The notes: generated by a model from the letters alone, not told the origin. DNA of 64,000 nt from Clostridia bacterium (GCA_017517135.1 JAFXAK010000007.1:1-64000); one strand, 5' to 3'. Counted from the first letter of the stretch, positions 1-10,353 are shown. A program made the numbers and translations.

Positions 1-48
1 CACTTAATACAGAATATGTAAATTCGACTGCCGGAGAAGGGAGGATAA

Positions 49-1725
49 ATGCAGTCAGATAATTTTGGCATAACAGCCATCTATTGCCGTTTGTCCCGTG
101 ACGATGGTAAAGAATGTGAAAGTAACTCGATAGGTAATCAGAAAAAGTTACTCTCACAAAAAGCAAAAGAATTGAAGCTCACCAACACAAAGTATTATGT
201 TGATGACGGTTATACGGGAACGAATTTCAACAGACCGGGCTTTCAGGCAATGCTTGAAGATATTGAAATGGGATATGTAACCACTGTTATGGTAAAAGAC
301 TTATCCCGTCTCGGCAGAGATTATGTTTCTGTCGGTCACTATACGGATAACTTCTTTCCTGAGCATAATATCAGATTCATAGCGGTCAACGACTTAGTTG
401 ACAGTAATGACGGTGATAACGAAATTGCACCGTTCAAAAATATTATGAATGAGATGTATGCAAGAGATATTTCAAGAAAAGTCAGGAGTTCACACCGCAT
501 AAGAGGCAATCTTGGTGAGCCGTTATCTCAACCACCCTATGGGTATATGAAAGACCCGCAGAACAAAAAGAAATGGATTGTCGATACCGAAGCTGCGGAG
601 GTAGTCAAAAGTATCTTTGCAATGTGTATTGAAGGTAAAGGCAATGAAACAATTGCCCGTATCTTACAGGAAAACAAAGTAATGATACCGATGGCATATT
701 GGCAGAGCAAAGGTCTTAACAAGGGCGGCAAGAAAACTCAGCCTGACCCGTATAAATGGTGTAAAACTACTGTACAGAAAATTCTTGCTCAACAGGAATA
801 CTGCGGTGATGTCATCAATTTTAAGACTTACTCAAAGAATTTCAAGAATAAGAAAAGACTTCAGAATCCAGAAGAGAACTGGAAGATTTTCAAAAATGTT
901 CACGAGTCGATTATTGACAGAGATACCTTTGAAACTGTTCAGAAGATGAAAGCCAAAGGAAAACGCAGAGCACCAAATCCCGAACACGCTGAAAAGAATA
1001 TGTTCTGCGGATTGTTGTACTGTGCCGATTGCGGAAGTCCTTTGTGGTTCAATGTCAATCATCCTAATACCGACATCAAGTATTTCATGTGTTCCAATTA
1101 CAAAGGTCGCAGAGGCACTTGCGAAGGTACACATTATGTCAGAGCCGATTCTTTGGAGCAAATAGTGATGCTTGAATTGAGAAGCCTTGCAAGTTTTCTT
1201 GTTGAAGATGAAGAAGCCTTTGCTGATATTCTTGAGGCAAAGACTAATAAAAGCATACTCAATCAGCAGAAGTTTCTTGAAAGCAGTATTGATAAAGCAA
1301 CAGCAAGAACAAAAGAGGTTGCCTTGATGTACGAAAAGCTCTTTGAAAAGCACATCAACGGAATTGTTAATGAAGAAAGCTTTATGCAGTTATCACAGAA
1401 GTATGAAACAGAACGTGATGAGCTGAAGCTGAAAATCAGGCAGTACCAGGAAGAACTTTCAGAGATTGAAAACCAGCGTACAAGCAAAGAGCAGTTTACT
1501 ATGGCAGTCCGTAAGTTTATGCAGATGGAAACACTTACACCTGCACTCTTGAATGAACTCATTGAGAAAATCGAAGTCCATTCTATTGAGGGCAAGGGCA
1601 AGAACAAAACACAGAGGATTGTTATTCACTACCGCTTTATCGGCGTTATTGAAAATCCTGTTAAAGAGGAGAATATAGTCCTTGAAGCAAGACAAGGTGT
1701 AGCCGTAGAATATCTCACGGCATAA
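49..1725 (+). CDS. Large serine recombinase (TnpX/TndX-like)
   Basis: This 558-residue site-specific recombinase would integrate or excise a mobile element through a phosphoserine intermediate. The N-terminal resolvase domain (about residues 8-150) has the catalytic-serine context AIYCRLSRDD and the motif KDLSRLGRDY. A recombinase domain follows (about 160-290), then a zinc ribbon with CADCG and a second cysteine pair around residues 325-360, and a coiled coil (about 390-480). The length fits the large serine recombinases of clostridial transposons and conjugative elements. A strong ribosome site (GGGAGG) lies just before the ATG. Only 48 bases precede it, so the rest of the element lies to the left of the window. 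It is the only clear mobile-element gene at this edge, and whether the element is complete cannot be judged. Confidence 0.93.
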   Translation: MQSDNFGITAIYCRLSRDDGKECESNSIGNQKKLLSQKAKELKLTNTKYYVDDGYTGTNFNRPGFQAMLEDIEMGYVTTVMVKDLSRLGRDYVSVGHYTDNFFPEHNIRFIAVNDLVDSNDGDNEIAPFKNIMNEMYARDISRKVRSSHRIRGNLGEPLSQPPYGYMKDPQNKKKWIVDTEAAEVVKSIFAMCIEGKGNETIARILQENKVMIPMAYWQSKGLNKGGKKTQPDPYKWCKTTVQKILAQQEYCGDVINFKTYSKNFKNKKRLQNPEENWKIFKNVHESIIDRDTFETVQKMKAKGKRRAPNPEHAEKNMFCGLLYCADCGSPLWFNVNHPNTDIKYFMCSNYKGRRGTCEGTHYVRADSLEQIVMLELRSLASFLVEDEEAFADILEAKTNKSILNQQKFLESSIDKATARTKEVALMYEKLFEKHINGIVNEESFMQLSQKYETERDELKLKIRQYQEELSEIENQRTSKEQFTMAVRKFMQMETLTPALLNELIEKIEVHSIEGKGKNKTQRIVIHYRFIGVIENPVKEENIVLEARQGVAVEYLTA

Positions 1726-1726
1726 C

Positions 1727-1752
1727 AAAAAAGAGCAGGTCAAAACCTGCTC
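1727..1752 (-). terminator. Intrinsic terminator facing left
   Basis: An 8-bp perfect stem (GAGCAGGT / ACCTGCTC, loop CAAA) lies directly after the recombinase stop codon. The run of six T residues is on the minus-strand side, so it best terminates leftward transcription coming from the tRNA-Pro side. On the plus strand it lacks a U-tract. Confidence 0.6.
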
Positions 1753-1799
1753 GATACATAACGAACTATATTAAATTAACTATGAGGAAATGTAAAAAA

Positions 1800-1837
1800 A
1801 GAAAAGTGAGTATTCACTTGTGTTATGAATACTCACT
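1800..1837 (-). terminator. Terminator of the tRNA-Pro gene
   Basis: A 12-bp perfect inverted repeat (1805-1816 with 1826-1837, 9-nt loop) begins one base beyond the tRNA 3' end. On the minus strand it is followed by a T-rich tract (TTTTCTTTTTTT), the form of a rho-independent terminator. Confidence 0.8.
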
Positions 1838-1838
1838 A

Positions 1839-1914
1839 TGGTCGGAGTGGCGAGACTCGAACTCACGGCATCCTGCTCCCAAAGCAGGCGCGCTACCAAC
1901 TGCGCTACACCCCG
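1839..1914 (-). tRNA. tRNA-Pro (UGG)
   Basis: The reverse complement folds into a complete 76-nt tRNA including an encoded CCA. The acceptor stem begins CGGGGTG, the D-arm contains AGTTGGTAG, the anticodon stem-loop is CCTGC-TTTGGGA-GCAGG with anticodon TGG, and the T-arm contains GTTCGAGTC. It reads proline codons of the CCN box. It has its own promoter at 2001-2029 and a terminator at 1800-1837. Its 3' end points toward the serine recombinase, so it may mark the edge of the inserted element, although large serine recombinases do not usually target tRNA genes. Confidence 0.95.
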
Positions 1915-2000
1915 CTGTTATTAAAATTTTTAATCAGATATACTTTTCGGTTTAATTCAGGCAGTCCGCTGCGCTTCCTGTTTTCGTAAATGCGCTGATA

Positions 2001-2029
2001 ATTATATCACGCTTTAAAAACAAAGTCAA
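2001..2029 (-). promoter_or_regulatory. Sigma-A type promoter for tRNA-Pro
   Basis: On the minus strand TTGACT (2024-2029) and TATAAT (2001-2006) are separated by exactly 17 bp, about 87 bp upstream of the mature tRNA. No other minus-strand gene is near. Confidence 0.8.
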
Positions 2030-2205
2030 GATTTCAATATTTCAAAATTACAAAAAGACACGGAAAACCGTGTTTTGTGTGAGGAATAAGTATTATTAAA
2101 AAATTAATTATTATTTTGTGTTTTAATACAAAAATCAATCAATTTTATTAATAACAGCTATTCAAAATATTATTAATATATAAAATAAAAACACCCGTAA
2201 AAATA
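2030..2205. other. AT-rich intergenic stretch
   Basis: No gene is seen between the tRNA promoter and the ilv promoter. A small hairpin (CACGG-AAA-CCGTG, about 2058-2072) flanked by A and T runs could act as a weak bidirectional terminator. The remainder is featureless AT-rich sequence. Confidence 0.4.
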
Positions 2206-2234
2206 TTGACACAAAAGGGCTTGAGTGTTATAAT
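2206..2234 (+). promoter_or_regulatory. Promoter of the ilv-leu operon
   Basis: Consensus TTGACA (2206-2211) and TATAAT (2229-2234) lie 17 bp apart, immediately upstream of the T-box leader. This is a perfect sigma-A type promoter and implies that control is mainly through transcript attenuation in the leader. Confidence 0.92.
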
Positions 2235-2241
2235 TCAATGC

Positions 2242-2527
2242 AAGTTAATATAAAGGCAATGACGAAGACGGTCTGATTGAGATATTTCAGAGAGCCGATG
2301 TTTGGTGGGAATCGGTATAGCTCTTTCTTGTGAGCCTATCACTTCCGAGCCGGGTATCTGAACAGCTGGTTTTCAGAAAATAGGGTATCCCGTGAAGGCT
2401 GCGTAAAAGCATTAGGAATTGTTTGATTCCGAAAAGTGGCAGTATTATATACTGCAATTTGAGTGGTACCGCGAGTGTTTTTGGACTACACCCGTCTCAA
2501 AGCAAGAGCTTTGAGGCGGTTTTTGTT
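2242..2527 (+). promoter_or_regulatory. T-box riboswitch (apparent Ile specifier AUC)
   Basis: The leader has the T-box architecture. A Stem I apical segment (GGTGGGAATCGGT near 2302-2316) is followed by the specifier region GAGCCTATCACTT, in which AUC (Ile) sits where the specifier is expected. A stem III region follows, then the T-box sequence TGAGTGGTACCGCG (2460-2473). A terminator stem (CCGTCTCAAAGC / GCTTTGAGGCGG) ends in a T run at about 2520-2524. Uncharged tRNA would pair with the specifier and, through its NCCA end, with the T-box to form the antiterminator. It lies 32 nt before ilvA, which agrees with isoleucine sensing for the whole operon. The specifier call is from reading, not folding. 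Confidence 0.92.
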
Positions 2528-2558
2528 AATATAATATTTTTTATTTGGAGTTGTTTTT

Positions 2559-3755
2559 ATGGCAGTTACTCTTGATAAGGTTTTTCATGCACAAACAATA
2601 CTTAAAAATATAATCCGCGAAACCTCTGTTGTAAGAGCATACGGTATTGCACCTCAGTGTAAGCTGTATCTCAAGCCTGAAAATCTTCAGATTACAGGTT
2701 CTTTCAAGGTCAGAGGCTCGGCATATAAAATTGCGATGCTTTCCGAAGAAGAAAAGGCAAGAGGTGTTATAGCCTGTTCGGCAGGAAATCACGCTCAGGG
2801 TGTGGCATTGGCTGCTTCAAAGAACGGAATAAAATCTCTTATCTGTCTGCCGGATTCTGCTCCTATTTCAAAGGTAGAGGCAACAAAGGGCTTCGGTGCA
2901 GATGTCTGTCTCGTTGAGGGCTGCTATGATGATGCATATAAAAGAGCATTAGAATTGCGTGACAGCGAGGGCTATACCTTCGTTCATCCCTTTGATGATG
3001 AAAATGTTATAGCAGGTCAGGGAACAATAGCACTCGAAATTCTCAATAATCTTGACGATATAGATGCAGTTATCGTACCCATAGGCGGCGGCGGACTTAT
3101 TTCGGGTATTGCGTGTACTCTCAAAGCCATAAGACCTAATATAAAGGTCTACGGTGTTCAGGCGACAGGTGCACCGAGTATGTATAACTCAATAAAGGAC
3201 GGAAAAATAGAGTGTCTTGATTCCGTGCAGACTGTTGCAGACGGTATCGCAGTAAAGCAGCCGGGTGTAAACACTTTTGAAATTATAAGTAAATATGTTG
3301 ACGATATCGCTCTTGTTACAGACGATGAAATTTCATCTGCAATTCTTGCCCTTATTGAAAAGCAGAAAATGATAGCAGAGGGTGCGGGTGCAACAGCGGT
3401 TGCGGCTGCAATGTTCAATAAGTTCCCCATAGAGGGTAAAAAGGTTGTAAGCATTGTTTCGGGCGGTAATATTGATGTAACAAGCCTTTCAAGAGTAATT
3501 GAGAGAGGTCTTATGAAGTCGGGCCGTTCAAGTGCATTGCTTATAGAGCTTATCGACAAGCCCGGACAGCTCAAGGATGTATCAAGAATTATTGCCGATT
3601 GCGGCGGTAATGTAACAAGCGTTCATCACGAGAGAGCAGGTGACACAGAAAGCATCAACGGCTGTTATCTCAGAATTGAAATGGAAACAAGAAATTACGA
3701 ACATGTACAGGAGATTACCAATGCCCTGAAGGCAGAGGGCTTCAAGATTGTTTGA
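2559..3755 (+). CDS. ilvA: Threonine ammonia-lyase (threonine dehydratase)
   Basis: It converts threonine to 2-oxobutanoate and ammonia, the first committed step to isoleucine. The 398-residue protein has the PLP lysine motif SFKVRG at about residue 50, the asparagine loop SAGNHAQG, and the glycine-rich phosphate loop PIGGGGL. A C-terminal ACT-type domain (about 325-398, starting near LIELIDKPGQL) likely binds an amino acid effector. The length matches the short, single-ACT form rather than the about 510-residue E. coli IlvA. It is the first gene after the T-box, with GGAG upstream of the ATG. It could also work catabolically, but its place in the ilv operon supports biosynthesis. Confidence 0.93.
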   Translation: MAVTLDKVFHAQTILKNIIRETSVVRAYGIAPQCKLYLKPENLQITGSFKVRGSAYKIAMLSEEEKARGVIACSAGNHAQGVALAASKNGIKSLICLPDSAPISKVEATKGFGADVCLVEGCYDDAYKRALELRDSEGYTFVHPFDDENVIAGQGTIALEILNNLDDIDAVIVPIGGGGLISGIACTLKAIRPNIKVYGVQATGAPSMYNSIKDGKIECLDSVQTVADGIAVKQPGVNTFEIISKYVDDIALVTDDEISSAILALIEKQKMIAEGAGATAVAAAMFNKFPIEGKKVVSIVSGGNIDVTSLSRVIERGLMKSGRSSALLIELIDKPGQLKDVSRIIADCGGNVTSVHHERAGDTESINGCYLRIEMETRNYEHVQEITNALKAEGFKIV

Positions 3756-3788
3756 TTATTATAAAAGTATTACATAGGAGGTAACTCA

Positions 3789-5462
3789 ATGTTATTATCC
3801 GGTGCAGACATAATCGTAAAAACCCTTATTGAGCAGGGCTGCGATGTTGTTTTCGGTTATCCGGGAGGTCAGATACTCAATGTATATGATTCCCTTTATA
3901 AATATTCGGATGAAATAAATCATATCCTTACCGCACATGAGCAGGGTGCAGCCCACGCGGCAGACGGATATGCAAGAACTACGGGAAAAGCAGGTGTTGT
4001 TATTTCAACCTCGGGCCCCGGCGCTACAAATCTTGTAACAGGTATTGCAACGGCATATCTTGATTCAATTCCGCTTATTGCAATTACGGGAAATGTGCCC
4101 ACAACCCAGATAGGCTCAGATAGCTTTCAGGAAATAGATATCACGGGTGTAACACTCCCCATAACAAAGCACAACTATTTTGTAAGCCGTGTTGAGGAGC
4201 TCGCAGATACTCTCAGAGAGGCATTCAGACTCTCGCTGTCGGGCAGACCGGGACCTGTGCTTATAGATGTTCCCAAGGATGTGCAGATTGCAATATGTGA
4301 ATACACTCCCAAAGAAAAAGTTGCGGCAGACGAAAAACAGCCCGCAAAGGAAATCCGTATACAAGAAGCTGCTGAGTGCATAAACTCTGCAAAAAGACCG
4401 TTCATATATTTCGGCGGCGGACTTATTTCAACCGCAGCACAGGAGGAAATGCTTGAGCTTGCCGAGAAAATTGATGCTCCGATAGGCTGTTCACTTATGG
4501 GTATATCGGGAATCCCCACAGACCATCCGAGATTTTTAGGTATGCAGGGTATGCACGGACATTATGCTTCATCAATGGCAATGCATAATGCAGACTGTAT
4601 TATATCTCTCGGTGTCCGCTTCAATGACAGAGTTACGGGCAACAGAGCAAAATTTGCCACAAAGGCAAAGATAGTACATATTGATATAGACGGCTCGGAA
4701 TTATCCAAAACCGTAAACGCAACACACGGACTCAGGGCAGACATAAAGCTTACCTTACAAAAGCTTCTTCCTCTTATAAACAAGGTTGAGCGCAAGGAAT
4801 GGCAGGAGAAAATCGCATTTTTCAGAAAAGAAGAAAATGATTATCTTGATAACCGTGAATCTCTCACTCCGAGAAAAGCAATTCTCACTCTGAACAAGCA
4901 TTTAGGTGAAAATACAGCCGTTGCAACGGATGTCGGTCAGCATCAGATGTGGTCGGCACAGAATCTCAGCTTTAAGACAACACGCAGATTTGTTTCAAGC
5001 GGCGGGCTTGGCACAATGGGCTTCGGAATAGGTGCTGCAATAGGTGCTGCTTTCGGCACCAAAGAGAGAAGCGTGCTTGTCACAGGTGACGGAAGCTTCG
5101 GTATGTGTCTTCAGGAGCTTGCAACTGCAGTTTCTTATAATGTACCGCTGGTTATTCTTATAATGAACAACGGTGTTCTCGGAATGGTTCGTCAGTGGCA
5201 GACTCTTTTCTTCAATAAGCACTATTCCAACACAGTACTTAACAGAAAAACAAACTTTGTTGATTTGGCAAGAGCCTTCGGTGCAGACGGTGAGAAAGCT
5301 TCAAGTGTGGAAGAGCTTGACAAGGCACTCACCAAGGCATTCAGCACAGACGGTCCCTTTGTTATAGACTGCTCGATTGATAAGGACGAATTCGTGCTTC
5401 CCATGCTTCCCCCCGGCGGCTCAATGGACGATATAATCGTAAAGGTGGGTGACGGAATATGA
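3789..5462 (+). CDS. ilvB: Acetolactate synthase, catalytic subunit
   Basis: This ThDP-dependent enzyme condenses pyruvate with pyruvate or 2-oxobutanoate, giving the precursors of valine/leucine and isoleucine. All three domains are visible in 557 residues: an N-terminal pyrimidine-binding domain with GYPGGQ and the catalytic glutamate in AHEQGAAHAADGYAR, a central FAD/TPP domain, and a C-terminal diphosphate-binding domain with GDGSFGM followed by the MNNGVLGMVRQWQ motif typical of AHAS. It has an AGGAGG ribosome site and overlaps ilvN by 4 bp, implying coupled translation of the large and small subunits. Confidence 0.95.
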   Translation: MLLSGADIIVKTLIEQGCDVVFGYPGGQILNVYDSLYKYSDEINHILTAHEQGAAHAADGYARTTGKAGVVISTSGPGATNLVTGIATAYLDSIPLIAITGNVPTTQIGSDSFQEIDITGVTLPITKHNYFVSRVEELADTLREAFRLSLSGRPGPVLIDVPKDVQIAICEYTPKEKVAADEKQPAKEIRIQEAAECINSAKRPFIYFGGGLISTAAQEEMLELAEKIDAPIGCSLMGISGIPTDHPRFLGMQGMHGHYASSMAMHNADCIISLGVRFNDRVTGNRAKFATKAKIVHIDIDGSELSKTVNATHGLRADIKLTLQKLLPLINKVERKEWQEKIAFFRKEENDYLDNRESLTPRKAILTLNKHLGENTAVATDVGQHQMWSAQNLSFKTTRRFVSSGGLGTMGFGIGAAIGAAFGTKERSVLVTGDGSFGMCLQELATAVSYNVPLVILIMNNGVLGMVRQWQTLFFNKHYSNTVLNRKTNFVDLARAFGADGEKASSVEELDKALTKAFSTDGPFVIDCSIDKDEFVLPMLPPGGSMDDIIVKVGDGI

Positions 5463-5965
5463 AAAGATATACTGTAGCGGTGCTTGTCAGAAATGACTTT
5501 GGTGTACTCAACAGAATAACAAGTATGTTCCGCCGCCGTCAGTTCAATATAACAGCCTTGAATGTAAGCGAAACAGAATCAATTGACCATTCAAGAATAA
5601 CGGTGACCTTTGACGGTGAAGAGAATAACAAGCAGCAGCTTATAAATCAGCTGTATAAGCTTCCCGATGTGTATTCTATAAAGGATCTGACAAATGAAAA
5701 CGCAGTAAAAAGCGAAATGCTTATGATTAAGGTTGGCAATGAGCCTGAAACACGCGCAGATATACGCGCTGCGGCAGATGCCTTTGAAGCAAAAACTATG
5801 GACTATGCAAAGGATTCTATGATTTTCCTTCTTACAGGGGACAGCAGAAAGATAGATGATTTTATAAATCTTATGAGCGACTACACAATACTTGAAATCT
5901 GCCGTACGGGTATTGTTTCCCTTGAAAAAGGCAGTTCAGTAATGAGAAAAATAACAAACTTATAA
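5459..5965 (+). CDS. ilvN: Acetolactate synthase, regulatory subunit
   Basis: This 168-residue small subunit stimulates IlvB and normally confers valine feedback control. The N-terminal ACT domain is recognisable (VLVRNDFGVLNRITSMFRRR then FNITALNV), followed by the C-terminal AHAS small-subunit domain. The length is that of the IlvH/IlvN class. Its ATG overlaps the ilvB stop codon (ATGA). ACT residues for valine binding look intact, but sensitivity cannot be read from sequence. Confidence 0.93.
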   Translation: MKRYTVAVLVRNDFGVLNRITSMFRRRQFNITALNVSETESIDHSRITVTFDGEENNKQQLINQLYKLPDVYSIKDLTNENAVKSEMLMIKVGNEPETRADIRAAADAFEAKTMDYAKDSMIFLLTGDSRKIDDFINLMSDYTILEICRTGIVSLEKGSSVMRKITNL

Positions 5966-5979
5966 TACGAAAGAGGTAA

Positions 5980-7002
<1,023 letters not shown>

Positions 7003-7014
7003 TACAGACAAATA

Positions 7015-7044
7015 AACGGCAGGGGAAATTTTCTTTCTGCCGTT
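7015..7044 (+). other. Hairpin between ilvC and ilvD
   Basis: An 8-bp stem (AACGGCAG / CTGCCGTT) with a 14-nt loop sits in the 100-bp ilvC-ilvD gap. No U-tract follows, so it is more likely an RNA stability or processing element than a terminator. Readthrough to ilvD is expected. Confidence 0.4.
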
Positions 7045-7102
7045 CTATAGGTTTTATAGTATTTATAGTATTTACATTATTTCCCCTTTCAGAGGTGTTT
7101 TT

Positions 7103-8758
7103 ATGAAAAGTGATTCACTCAAATTAGGCTTACAGAATGCTCCTCACAGAGCACTCTATCACGCACTCGGTCTTACAACGGAAGAGATTGAGCGTCCTTT
7201 GGTAGGTATTGTAAGCTCATATAATGAAATTGTCCCCGGACATATGAATATAGACAAAATTGTTGATGCCGTAAAATTAGGTGTTGCAATGGCAGGCGGA
7301 ACGCCTATTGTTTTCCCTGCAATAGCAGTATGTGACGGTATTGCAATGGGACACACGGGAATGAAGTATTCTCTTGTAACAAGAGACCTTATTGCCGATT
7401 CGACTGAGGCTATGACCTTAGCTCACGGCTTTGATGCACTCGTTATGGTTCCCAACTGCGATAAGAATGTTCCGGGACTTCTTATGGCTGCGGCACGACT
7501 TAATGTACCCACCGTTTTTGTCAGCGGCGGACCTATGCTTGCAGGTCATATTGACGGTGCAAAAATAAGCTTTTCCTCTATTTCAGAGGCTGTCGGCGAA
7601 TTCAATGCAGGTAAGATAAACGAAGAAAAGCTTTATGAATATGAATGTAAAACCTGCCCCACCTGCGGCTCATGCTCGGGTATGTACACAGCAAACTCAA
7701 TGAACTGTCTTACAGAGGCACTCGGTATGGGGCTTAAGGGCAACGGAACAATTCCCGCTGTCTATTCTGCAAGAATTGAGCTTGCAAAGAGAGCCGGTAT
7801 GGCTGTTATGGATATGCTTAAAAAGGATATCCGTCCCCGTGACATTATGACAAAGGATGCCATTATGAACGCTCTTACCGTTGATATGGCTCTCGGCTGT
7901 TCAACAAACAGTATGCTTCATCTGCCCGCAATTGCACACGAATGCGGTGTTGAAATAAATCTTGATGTTGCAAACAAAATAAGCGAAAAAACTCCCAACC
8001 TCTGCCACCTGGCTCCCGCAGGCAGAACATACATAGAAGAGCTCGACGAAGCGGGCGGTGTGTATGCCGTTATGAACGAGCTTAACAAAAAAGGTCTTAT
8101 CAATACCGATTGCATTACCGTTACGGGTAAAACAGTCGGTGAGAACATAGAAAACTGCATAAACACAAATCACAATGTTATCCGTCCTATTGAAAATCCC
8201 TACAGCGAAACAGGCGGTATTGCAGTTTTAAGAGGTAATCTCGCTCCCGAGGGCTCGGTTGTAAAGCGTTCCGCAGTTTTACCCGAAATGCTTGTACACG
8301 AAGGTCCTGCAAGAGTTTTTGAATGTGAGGAAGACGCACAGGCTGCAATAAATGCAGGAAAAATTGTTCCCGGTGATGTTGTTGTTATCCGTTACGAGGG
8401 CCCCAAGGGCGGTCCGGGTATGAGAGAAATGCTCAATCCCACCTCTGCTATTATGGGTATGGGACTCGGTAACAGCGTTGCTCTTATCACAGACGGCAGA
8501 TTTTCGGGTGCAACAAGAGGTGCGTGTGTAGGACACATAACTCCCGAGGCTGCAAGCGGCGGTCTTATCGGTATTGTTGAGGAAGGCGATATTATCAGCA
8601 TAAATATCCCCGAAAACAAAATCGAGCTTAAGGTTGCCCGGGAAGAAATAGACAGAAGAATGAAGGATTTTGTTCCGAAGAAGAAAGAGCTTTCAGGCTA
8701 TCTCAAGAGATATGCAGCGTTGGTTTCGGGCGGTGCAAACGGAGCAATACTTAACTGA
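7103..8758 (+). CDS. ilvD: Dihydroxy-acid dehydratase
   Basis: It dehydrates the dihydroxy acids to the 2-oxo acid precursors of isoleucine and valine using an Fe-S cluster. Cluster cysteines are visible in NCDKNVPGL and in the segment [18 protein letters not shown], with [10 protein letters not shown] near the C-terminus. The 551-residue length is typical of the IlvD/Edd family, and the ilv context excludes 6-phosphogluconate dehydratase. GGTG lies upstream of the ATG. The stop is separated by one base from the next start. Confidence 0.95.
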   Translation: MKSDSLKLGLQNAPHRALYHALGLTTEEIERPLVGIVSSYNEIVPGHMNIDKIVDAVKLGVAMAGGTPIVFPAIAVCDGIAMGHTGMKYSLVTRDLIADSTEAMTLAHGFDALVMVPNCDKNVPGLLMAAARLNVPTVFVSGGPMLAGHIDGAKISFSSISEAVGEFNAGKINEEKLYEYECKTCPTCGSCSGMYTANSMNCLTEALGMGLKGNGTIPAVYSARIELAKRAGMAVMDMLKKDIRPRDIMTKDAIMNALTVDMALGCSTNSMLHLPAIAHECGVEINLDVANKISEKTPNLCHLAPAGRTYIEELDEAGGVYAVMNELNKKGLINTDCITVTGKTVGENIENCINTNHNVIRPIENPYSETGGIAVLRGNLAPEGSVVKRSAVLPEMLVHEGPARVFECEEDAQAAINAGKIVPGDVVVIRYEGPKGGPGMREMLNPTSAIMGMGLGNSVALITDGRFSGATRGACVGHITPEAASGGLIGIVEEGDIISINIPENKIELKVAREEIDRRMKDFVPKKKELSGYLKRYAALVSGGANGAILN

Positions 8759-8759
8759 T

Positions 8760-9956
8760 ATGAACAAAACTCATTTAACTGAAATTAAATTAAAGCTTAT
8801 GTCTCTCAGCGTTTTCCGACAGCTTTTAGAGGACGGTATTATATGTGCCTTTCTTGAATTTCTGTCTGCAAAGACCGCTCAGGAGCAGATAAGCACATAT
8901 TCAGCCTTTGTGTCCTTGCTTTATTCGGAAAACTCAGGCTCTTTCACAAGACATATAAAGTATATCTGTCTTAACAGCGAAAATGTGTATGTAAAGCTTA
9001 TCGGCAAAAACAAAGAGGTCGCAGAATATATCTCTCAGAGTGTTGAAAATGAGCTGTCGATACTGCAGGAAATATGTGATATTACCTGTGAGGAGCTTAT
9101 ATCCTGTATTGGCTGGAACGGTATTCTGCCTCGTTTTGAAGACCACAAAACAGACCTCAGGGCACATTTTTACCACAGAGCAGAGAATATAGGAAAATAC
9201 GGCTACGGTATGTATGCTAAAAATCCTATGTTCTATATAGACGAAAACAACCGTATTCTCCCCGTAAAGAATCCCGACACAATAAGGCTTTCTGCTTTCA
9301 AGGACTATGAATTGCAGAGAAACAGAGTGCTTGAAAACACAAAGGCACTGCTTAATAAAAAGCCTGCTTCAAATATCCTGCTGACGGGAGATGCGGGCAC
9401 GGGAAAATCCTCTACCGTTAAGGCAGTTGCAAATGAGCTGTTCAGCGAGGGACTTCGTCTTATTGAGGTAAGAAAAGACCAGTTATCTCTTATCCCGAAA
9501 ATACTGGATGAGCTGTCGGAAAATCCGTTGAGATTTGTTTTGTTTATTGACGACCTTTCTTTCCTTAAGGATGATGATAATTTCAACGCCCTTAAAGCAG
9601 TTCTTGAGGGTTCGGTTTCGGCAAAGAGCGAAAATGTGGTTATATATGCAACGAGCAACCGCCGACATATTATAAAAGAAACCTTTTCGGACCGTCAGGG
9701 CGATGAAATACATCTTAACGACACAATCCAGGAGCTTGTGTCACTTTCAGAGCGTTTCGGAATGCACATAAGCTTTTCCAAGCCAAACAAAGAAACATAT
9801 CTTAATATTGTAAAGCATATTGCAAGCGAAAATTCACTCTCAATAAGCGAGGATGAATTAGAGCTTAAGGCGGAACGCTTTGCCCTCCAACGAGGCGGCC
9901 GTTCTGCAAGAATAGCAAAGCAGTTTGTTGATATTCTTTTATCAGAACAACACTAA
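8760..9956 (+). CDS. DUF815-family AAA+ ATPase
   Basis: This is a predicted cytoplasmic ATPase of 398 residues. The C-terminal half has Walker A (GDAGTGKSST, about residues 225-234) and Walker B (VLFIDDLSF), followed by a sensor-like YATSNRRH, as in DUF815 proteins. The N-terminal 200 residues are helical and without recognised motifs. An in-frame ATG at 8670 lies inside ilvD and has no ribosome site. The start at 8760, one base after the ilvD stop, fits operon spacing. Its position between ilvD and ridA means it is co-transcribed with branched-chain synthesis, but no metabolic role is known for the family. Confidence 0.85.
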   Translation: MNKTHLTEIKLKLMSLSVFRQLLEDGIICAFLEFLSAKTAQEQISTYSAFVSLLYSENSGSFTRHIKYICLNSENVYVKLIGKNKEVAEYISQSVENELSILQEICDITCEELISCIGWNGILPRFEDHKTDLRAHFYHRAENIGKYGYGMYAKNPMFYIDENNRILPVKNPDTIRLSAFKDYELQRNRVLENTKALLNKKPASNILLTGDAGTGKSSTVKAVANELFSEGLRLIEVRKDQLSLIPKILDELSENPLRFVLFIDDLSFLKDDDNFNALKAVLEGSVSAKSENVVIYATSNRRHIIKETFSDRQGDEIHLNDTIQELVSLSERFGMHISFSKPNKETYLNIVKHIASENSLSISEDELELKAERFALQRGGRSARIAKQFVDILLSEQH

Positions 9957-9976
9957 AAACCAAAGGAGATTTTGCA

Positions 9977-10351
9977 ATGAGTAATAAAATTCATACAGAT
10001 AATGCCCCTGCGGCAATAGGCCCCTATTCACAGGCCGTTACTTTAGGAAACCTTGTTTTTACATCAGGTCAGATTCCGATAAATCCCGCAACGGGTGCTG
10101 TTGAAGCAACAGATATAAAAGCGCAGGCTGAGCAGGTATGCAAAAATCTCTCTGCCGTGCTTGAAGCAGCAGGCTCTTCCCTTGAGAAAGCAATAAAAAC
10201 AACCTGTTTTCTCCGTAATATGGAGGATTTTGCAGCATTCAACGAGGTGTATGCAAAATACTTTACCGAAAAGCCTGCAAGAAGCTGTGTGGCAGTAAGA
10301 GAGCTTCCCAAGGGTGTTTTAGTTGAAGTTGAAGTTATCGGGGAGATATAA
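9977..10351 (+). CDS. ridA: RidA-family enamine/imine deaminase
   Basis: This 124-residue YjgF/YER057c/UK114 protein hydrolyses reactive 2-aminoacrylate and 2-iminobutanoate released by PLP dehydratases. The family signature is clear (NAPAAIGPYSQAV near the N-terminus, SGQIPINP, and RSCVAVRELPKGVLVEVE with the key arginine). A consensus AAAGGAG precedes the ATG. Placement in the same operon as threonine dehydratase gives a direct metabolic rationale, because IlvA is a main source of its substrates. Confidence 0.93.
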   Translation: MSNKIHTDNAPAAIGPYSQAVTLGNLVFTSGQIPINPATGAVEATDIKAQAEQVCKNLSAVLEAAGSSLEKAIKTTCFLRNMEDFAAFNEVYAKYFTEKPARSCVAVRELPKGVLVEVEVIGEI

Positions 10352-10353
10352 TT

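Noticed and set aside
832-1353. Long antisense frame within the recombinase gene (and similar antisense frames of 60-190 codons elsewhere)
   Set aside because: They overlap well-supported genes, lack ribosome sites and have atypical composition rich in Cys, Ser and Phe. They are shadows of the coding strand.
7015-7044. Terminator ending the operon after ilvC
   Set aside because: The hairpin has no U-tract and ilvD follows with no clear promoter, so readthrough is expected.
8670-8759. Longer N-terminus for the DUF815 ATPase inside ilvD
   Set aside because: The extension overlaps conserved ilvD coding sequence and has no ribosome site. The ATG at 8760 directly after the ilvD stop is favoured.
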